Assembly (NCBI GenBank): GCA_021770245.1
Contig: JAETRI010000021.1
Location: 1-45,278, forward strand
From: Lachnospiraceae bacterium
GTDB taxonomy: Bacteria > Bacillota > Clostridia > Lachnospirales > Lachnospiraceae
Direction of reading: 5' to 3'
Length of the DNA: 45,278 nt
Part shown: piece after piece, positions 41,123 through 45,278 of the stretch
Layout: each line of letters starts with the position of its first letter
Numbering within the stretch: position 1 is the stretch's first letter
Notes under the pieces: model-generated
What the model was told of the DNA's origin: nothing
What the model saw: only the letters and a program-made list of their open reading frames with translations
Database searches by the model: none
Translations under genes and position numbers: made by a program

Positions 41123-41443
41123 TCATCTTCCTCCTTTTTTCCAGATGTCTTTATCACAGAAGGGCTCAATGAGGATGCGGTAGATTACTTCGTCACAGAT
41201 AAGCTCCGGCAGTTCCCCGCGGTATGCCCTTGAAAGGATCTCCGCAATAAAGCTGTCGGAGGCATTTCCGTATGCCTCATCCACTGCCATGCAGTTATAG
41301 ATTGCGGAATAATAATAATCGCCGCGCATGCCGGAGAGCGCCTGGAAATAGCAGAGGGTATCAATCCAGCAGACGGCCGGATATATGTGCCCTTCGTTCC
41401 CACAGGCGGCGAGCCTATCCTCAAGCCTCTTCTTTTCTTTCAT
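41123..41443 (-). CDS. small protein of the conjugation module, unknown function
   Basis: 106 aa with GGAGGCACAGG before the ATG. It contains YPAVCWIDTLCYFQALSGMR, YYYSAIYNCMAVDEAYGNAS and DEVIYRILIEPFCDKDIWKK. It is Cys- and Tyr-rich and probably globular. It overlaps the upstream gene by 23 nt and ends 1 nt before the ClpP-like ATG, so the set is one operon. Not recognised. Confidence 0.65.
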   Translation of the reverse strand: MKEKKRLEDRLAACGNEGHIYPAVCWIDTLCYFQALSGMRGDYYYSAIYNCMAVDEAYGNASDSFIAEILSRAYRGELPELICDEVIYRILIEPFCDKDIWKKGGR

Positions 41444-41768
41444 CCTGTGCCTCCTTCCATACCCGGTAGGCCTCGCTCATGGGAGCCGCAAACAGGAGTA
41501 ACAGCTGTCTGTGCGGAAGCATGCCCGGCCCGGGCCTTTTGTGCCCGCTTATCAGGAGTGCCGCCTCACGGACGGTCATTTTCTCCAGATGTTCCGGCGG
41601 GACGCCAAGGGCCATGCCGAGCCTTGTGGTGTCGTGGCCGTTTTTCATATAATCGGACAGCGGCATTTCCCCAAATGCACGAACCGCACAGGCGTCATGT
41701 TCCGGGTGCACGCGGTATCTTCCTGCCTTTTTTAACTGTTCCTCAAGCGGTATCTTTTTATATTTCAT
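41421..41768 (-). CDS. small basic protein of the conjugation module, unknown function
   Basis: 115 aa from the ATG at 41768, after GGAGAAGGCCT. A basic start (MKYKKIPLEEQLKKAGRYRV) is followed by HDTTRLGMALGVPPEHLEKM, with a helix-turn-helix-like spacing, and a helical end. It is first in the operon leading to the ClpP-like and TraG genes. It may be a DNA-binding accessory, but this is a guess from pattern. Confidence 0.6.
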   Translation of the reverse strand: MKYKKIPLEEQLKKAGRYRVHPEHDACAVRAFGEMPLSDYMKNGHDTTRLGMALGVPPEHLEKMTVREAALLISGHKRPGPGMLPHRQLLLLFAAPMSEAYRVWKEAQDERKEEA

Positions 41769-42237
41769 AGGCCTTCTCCTTCCCTCCGGTTCCGGCACCC
41801 TGCCGGATCTTTACACCTTTCGAAAAGAGCGCCGGGGCAGTGGAACACTGCCCAATTTCTTTTGTAAAATGTTATGGAAGCGTGGAGGCGGATGAAGAGA
41901 CGGGAAGACGGGAGGGGAGATGAGAGGGGAGATGACGGAGGAGATGTCTTTTCTTTATATGTAGAATGTGTATGTAGAATGAGCTTCTATCTCTGCTAGA
42001 ATAGGAAGATACAATTTGTAGAGAAGGATTCTAGTTTCTAAGGCCGCAGGCCTTGTATTCTCTACGTCCCCCTTTATTGTATTGTGTGAATTTAATAGGG
42101 TTGGTAGAATGACCCGTACGGCTGTGTAGAAATCTGTACAAAGGCTGTATTTGAAATAGGGGGAATTTCAGGGCAAACGAAGGAACGCCCCTGCCCGGTT
42201 CCGGCGAAGGCGTTCCTTCGTTTGCCCGGCATAGGAT
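41769..42237. other. non-coding region with a perfect 19-bp hairpin
   Basis: There is no gene. A purine-rich stretch (about 41880-41950, repeated GGGGAGATG/GGAGGAGATG) is followed by AT-rich DNA. GGGCAAACGAAGGAACGCC (42171-42189) pairs exactly with 42209-42227 and sits 10 nt after the stop of the next leftward gene, so it is likely its terminator. Confidence 0.6.
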
Positions 42238-42639
42238 TCACCTTGCGTTCAGGCTTTCCATGAAAACAAGATAACAGGCAAAATCCCCGATACGCTTCCT
42301 GTAATAGGGATTTTCCGATTCCTCCCCCAGGACATCACGCCATGAAGCGGATTTCCCCTGCATCTTCAGGTATCTCGCGAGCATATTAAAAGCTATGATG
42401 ACTTTATTATGGCGGGAAGTGCGGGCAGAGTCTTCTTCCTGCTTCTTTTCTCTGTCCCACAAAGACCAGTTAGAGCGTGATTCCGAATATCTCACGGCGG
42501 CAGCAAGCAGCTCTTTGTATAGGTCAAGGGCCTCTGCGTCGCTTCCGATTTCCCCTGCCATATCCTGATGCAGGGAAGCCATCTCATCAAGCGTAAGGGA
42601 CATAGGTTCCGATTTATAATCTTCATAAAGGGATAACAT
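42238..42639 (-). CDS. helical protein of the mobile region, unknown function
   Basis: 133 aa, with GGAGGTATGTTTT before the ATG. It is helical throughout (LTLDEMASLHQDMAGEIGSD, ALDLYKELLAAAVRYSESRS, NKVIIAFNMLARYLKMQGKS, YRKRIGDFACYLVFMESL). No catalytic motif is seen. It stands alone between a hairpin and the toxin-antitoxin-like cassette. Not recognised. Confidence 0.6.
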   Translation of the reverse strand: MLSLYEDYKSEPMSLTLDEMASLHQDMAGEIGSDAEALDLYKELLAAAVRYSESRSNWSLWDREKKQEEDSARTSRHNKVIIAFNMLARYLKMQGKSASWRDVLGEESENPYYRKRIGDFACYLVFMESLNAR

Positions 42640-42847
42640 AAAACATACCTCCTATACCGTATTATTGTTCAGATCCGGCCCCGCCCGGAACACGCGAGAA
42701 TCCGATTCGACTGTGTGTCCTTCATCCGCAGATGGCCGCCATAACAGCCATGTGCAGCTGTGCCTAAGCTGCCGGGACTTTATTCCGAGTGACAATCTTC
42801 ATACGGCAGTTTTCGGCACCTTTCCGGCAGTATTAACGCCATTGGCG

Positions 42848-43060
42848 TTATTCTTTCCGGCTGTATTCCTGTCCCAGTTCTTCTGCCAGGTATGCATCGC
42901 TCATACAGTGCATATCAGATACACCGTCCCGAATCAGCTGATAGACCTCGGAATGGTAGAAGAAGTCCAGTGCCGCATCCAACGGGATACCCTGCTGTTT
43001 GGCAAAACACTCGATCACACGGCTATATTTTTTTTGAAGCAAAATCGGATTTGCATTCAT
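42848..43060 (-). CDS. DUF3791-family protein (second copy of the cassette)
   Basis: 70 aa. YSRVIECFAKQQGIPLDAAL followed by YHSEVYQLIRDGVSDMHCMS is typical of DUF3791 small proteins. It overlaps the DUF3990 gene by 4 nt. With the other DUF3791 gene it encloses the DUF3990 gene, and an antitoxin-like role is inferred. Confidence 0.7.
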   Translation of the reverse strand: MNANPILLQKKYSRVIECFAKQQGIPLDAALDFFYHSEVYQLIRDGVSDMHCMSDAYLAEELGQEYSRKE

Positions 43061-43527
43061 ACCTGTTCACTCCCTTCAAAGCACAGAAACCCCAGTGCTT
43101 TTTCTGTACGGAAACAGCTTTGCAGATTCGGCTTCTCATAGCGAAGACGGTTGATGGCTTCGCTCCTGTCAATCAATCCGTCAAAAAACAGTTCCACGGT
43201 ATTAAACACCTTATCGTTGGCAACGCCGCCAACCACAAGGTCATAATCGGTTGTGTCTTTTCCGCTGCGGCAGTTCAGGATAAAATCCAGCCATCCTTCA
43301 GAATAGGAATCAAATTTCAGCGTTTTCAATTCCGTTTCCCGGCTTTCGTCAAACGCATACCGGGAGATAATTCCGTCCTTTCCACGGCGTTTGAACTTGC
43401 CGCACCACTTTGCCGCCTGCTCATACAGCGGCGTGACATAGAAACCACGCCCAAAATCCACATTGGGGCGGGAATGGGTCAAGTCCGGTTCTGCGATTTC
43501 CAGATAGGAACCATGATAGAGAATCAT
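43057..43527 (-). CDS. DUF3990 protein, ADP-ribosyltransferase-like candidate toxin
   Basis: 156 aa. LYHGSYLEIAEPDLTHSRPN followed by DFGRGFYVTPLYEQAAKWC is the DUF3990 start. The His-Gly and G-x-GFY pattern resembles the NAD-binding part of ADP-ribosyltransferases. DYDLVVGGVANDKVFNTVEL and LNRL-like ends complete it. It overlaps both neighbours by 4 nt (ATGA type), so the three are translated together. Modification of a cellular target, held in check by DUF3791 proteins, is inferred from context and not proven. Confidence 0.72.
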   Translation of the reverse strand: MILYHGSYLEIAEPDLTHSRPNVDFGRGFYVTPLYEQAAKWCGKFKRRGKDGIISRYAFDESRETELKTLKFDSYSEGWLDFILNCRSGKDTTDYDLVVGGVANDKVFNTVELFFDGLIDRSEAINRLRYEKPNLQSCFRTEKALGFLCFEGSEQV

Positions 43528-43763
43528 ACTTCCACACCCCTTTCCTGTATCACGGTAAGGAGGTCATCTACAATATATGCCCGGCTCTGGGTGTGCAGCA
43601 CTTCATACTCCGGCACAATGTAGCCGTTCAGAATATCGCTTTTTTCGGTAAATGCCTGATAGACACGCTCTGCACCCACGCCGAGCTTTGCGGCGACATT
43701 TTCAATACAGAACACGGCAAATTCAAGTTCTCTGGAATTTTTGATTTTCTCGTCCGGCATCAT
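43524..43763 (-). CDS. DUF3791-family protein (first copy of the cassette)
   Basis: 79 aa. LEFAVFCIENVAAKLGVGAE, then VYQAFTEKSDILNGYIVPEY and LHTQSRAYIVDDLLTVIQER, is a full DUF3791 protein. It is first gene of the three-gene cassette and overlaps the DUF3990 start by 4 nt. It could start one codon later (43760). It is likely an antitoxin or a localising partner. Confidence 0.72.
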   Translation of the reverse strand: MMPDEKIKNSRELEFAVFCIENVAAKLGVGAERVYQAFTEKSDILNGYIVPEYEVLHTQSRAYIVDDLLTVIQERGVEV

Positions 43764-43792
43764 AAGCAGTCCCTTCTTTACTTTACTTTATT

Positions 43793-43963
43793 TTAGTTAA
43801 AATACTTCTGAAAATCATTTTTTACGCTGTCGGCCAGATCGGCGGAAATCACCTGGCCGACAACGGCGGTACGGTAGCGGGCCTGCTGCTCATACCCGCC
43901 CGGTGCATCGGCAATGAATTTCAGGTTTTTGTCCGGTGTGCCCGCATCGTAGACCATTTTCAT
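43793..43963 (-). pseudogene. 3' fragment of an unknown gene
   Basis: 56 codons from the ATG at 43963 (MKMVYDAGTPDKNLKFIADA, then YEQQARYRTAVVGQVISADL, ending NDFQKYFN). There is no ribosome-binding site. The frame reads on upstream as protein-like WCAC for a few codons before a stop at about 43990, where composition turns AT-rich. It looks like the tail of a larger gene cut at about 43975. The family is not recognised. Confidence 0.5.
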
Positions 43964-44117
43964 GCATGCGCACCAGGTTGAGCAAGATTTATGATAAAGT
44001 TATAATTTAGAATCCGGCGATATGCCACAGCAGGTTAACGTTTGCAATACTGCCTAATTAGTTTTTTATAGCGAGTTATAATATATCTTCATGGGCTAAG
44101 TTTAGATTTGAATTACG

Positions 44118-44891
44118 TTAAAATACGAACTTATCAAATGGTTCACTATCTGCTTGGATATTACTCCATTCAAAATCATATAATTCCTCACTTGACCAAT
44201 CGCTAATTTGAGGAGGATGAATTTCAAAAATAATATCTGCATCAAAATTAAGGTCATAATCATCCATATCTTGCCAACGCAATCCATTACTTCCATATGT
44301 TTCTATACAACAAGAACCAAATTGAGAATATAGAAGTATCAATATGCCAGCCACAGCATTCATACAATTTTCTAAATAAGCCTTTTCAAGATTTTCTTCT
44401 CGATTATGTTTCACTGCATTGTATGCTTCGTACCAATCTGGCGATTTATTGATATCTGTTGCAAAATTAGCAAATGGACAAAATTCCTTTTTAACATATT
44501 CTAATTCATGTGATGTTGCATTTCGCTGTCTCCAATTTGAAAACTCTACCGTGTATTTAGATAACAGAGAGGACTTTTCTAATTTTTTGTAATCAGTCAT
44601 GGTAAAAAATCGTCCTTGCGGTATTGCTCCATTAGACTCCATTATTTGTTTACAATTCAGTTCTACTTCTGTACATGCGCGAAGTAACAGGCTATATAAT
44701 TCAAATGAAAAAGTATCTTTGTTCTTTTCATCAGGTTCAATAAAATTAAATATTGAACGTAATTCCTTTTCAATATTTATATAAGCTCTACTAAGTTGTA
44801 AACGGTCTGAGGCATATCTTGTGTCTAGTGCATAATCTGGTATAAATGCCTTTGGGCGTGCAATCCTGTAAAAAGGTTTTGAGATTCCCAT
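44118..44891 (-). CDS. AT-rich helical protein of unknown function, possibly HEPN-like
   Basis: 257 aa, with AGGAGGAATATATT before the ATG. It is much more AT-rich than its neighbours, suggesting transfer. DTFSFELYSLLLRACTEVEL and PDWYEAYNAVKHNREENLEK, then LENCMNAVAGILILLYSQFG, form long helices. The KHNR-type motif recalls small-RNase HEPN or abortive-infection proteins, but the RxxxxH core is not clear. A defence role would fit the place; it is not shown. Confidence 0.6.
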   Translation of the reverse strand: MGISKPFYRIARPKAFIPDYALDTRYASDRLQLSRAYINIEKELRSIFNFIEPDEKNKDTFSFELYSLLLRACTEVELNCKQIMESNGAIPQGRFFTMTDYKKLEKSSLLSKYTVEFSNWRQRNATSHELEYVKKEFCPFANFATDINKSPDWYEAYNAVKHNREENLEKAYLENCMNAVAGILILLYSQFGSCCIETYGSNGLRWQDMDDYDLNFDADIIFEIHPPQISDWSSEELYDFEWSNIQADSEPFDKFVF

Positions 44892-45278
44892 AATATATTC
44901 CTCCTGATTTTTTAGTAGTAATTATAAACTGTTTTTTTTACAAGCACAACTCCTAAAGGAATGAAGTAATCACATAAACATTTTCTCATTCATATAAAAG
45001 TCAATTTTAAAGCATATACCCGGAACGACTTGGAACACTTGCCCATGTGCATTACATTCAATTTACCGTACCTACCGGCGAAACGGAGAAAGCAAATCTG
45101 TTCCATACGGTTTGGAATGGGTTCTGGTGTTTTTCACATGCGGAAAAAGACTGTCATTCCGTAGCTCTGACGCTTAAAAATTTTTCGCAAAAAAACCTCC
45201 CATTTTATGGGAAAATGCGGGATAATAGAAGTGACAAAACAAACTATTTCTTCGCACACCCATAAAAGAGAGGAGGTT
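44892..45278. other. AT-rich non-coding end of the window
   Basis: No gene is seen. CCCATTTTATGGGAAAATGCGGG (45209-45231) can fold in alternative ways. The window ends in GAGAGGAGGTT, a strong ribosome-binding site, so a rightward gene probably starts just beyond. Confidence 0.5.

Overview
The window looks like a chromosomal piece of a moderately high-GC gut Clostridium-relative, most likely Lachnospiraceae. This is inferred from the gene families and gene order (three-gene bifurcating [FeFe]-hydrogenase, ThiW/TPP-riboswitch thiamine operon, Firmicutes-type tRNAs without encoded CCA, SfsA next to MutY); no 16S gene is present. Coordinates below use the starts I prefer on ribosome-binding-site grounds.

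Region 1 (1-23.7 kb) is ordinary core chromosome. It holds a tRNA-Arg; a SWIM/SNF2 helicase; hydCBA, an electron-bifurcating hydrogenase operon; a Gfo/Idh oxidoreductase; a serine recombinase whose stop overlaps the start of an exported beta-sandwich protein; a tRNA cluster (Glu-Thr-Met/Ile2-Asp) and a separate tRNA-Gly; a family 2 glycosyltransferase; a fused SfsA-MutY polypeptide; a 5'-nucleotidase; a DUF1653 protein; and a minus-strand thiamine operon (thiW-thiM-thiE-thiD-thiC) under a TPP riboswitch with terminator. The thi genes make HMP de novo (ThiC), salvage thiazole (ThiW, ThiM) and join the two (ThiD, ThiE).

Region 2 (about 23.74-32.09 kb) is an integrated filamentous phage (inovirus) of a Gram-positive host. 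It lies between two copies of a perfect 15-bp direct repeat, giving an element of about 8.3 kb. It carries small early proteins, a signal-peptide/coiled-coil/membrane protein, a tiny hydrophobic protein, a 60-aa pVIII-like major coat protein followed by a terminator, another tiny membrane protein from its own promoter, a pIII-like adsorption protein with an exchanged AT-rich N-terminus, a pVI-like protein, a Zot/pI-type ATPase, a rolling-circle Rep, a possible ribbon-helix-helix regulator, an IS30-family transposase and about 1 kb of strongly folded non-coding DNA that includes a 180-bp near-palindrome. Palindromes of the form CCCCTAT..ATAGGGG recur at its promoters and in its non-coding end.

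Region 3 (32.2-45.3 kb) is accessory DNA. A frameshifted membrane protein and a 5'-truncated nitroreductase come first. Next are a RepL-like replication protein and a compact regulatory pair: a membrane-anchored ECF sigma factor fused to an RsiV-like ectodomain, and a secreted Ser/Gly/Asp-rich protein. Both genes of this pair are preceded by the same promoter-like sequence (AAACCTG-N14-TGTCTGA). A remnant of a conjugative module follows (TraG/VirD4 coupling ATPase, ClpP-like protease, small unknowns). The region ends with an overlapping DUF3791-DUF3990-DUF3791 cassette that looks like a toxin-antitoxin unit, and an AT-rich unknown gene.
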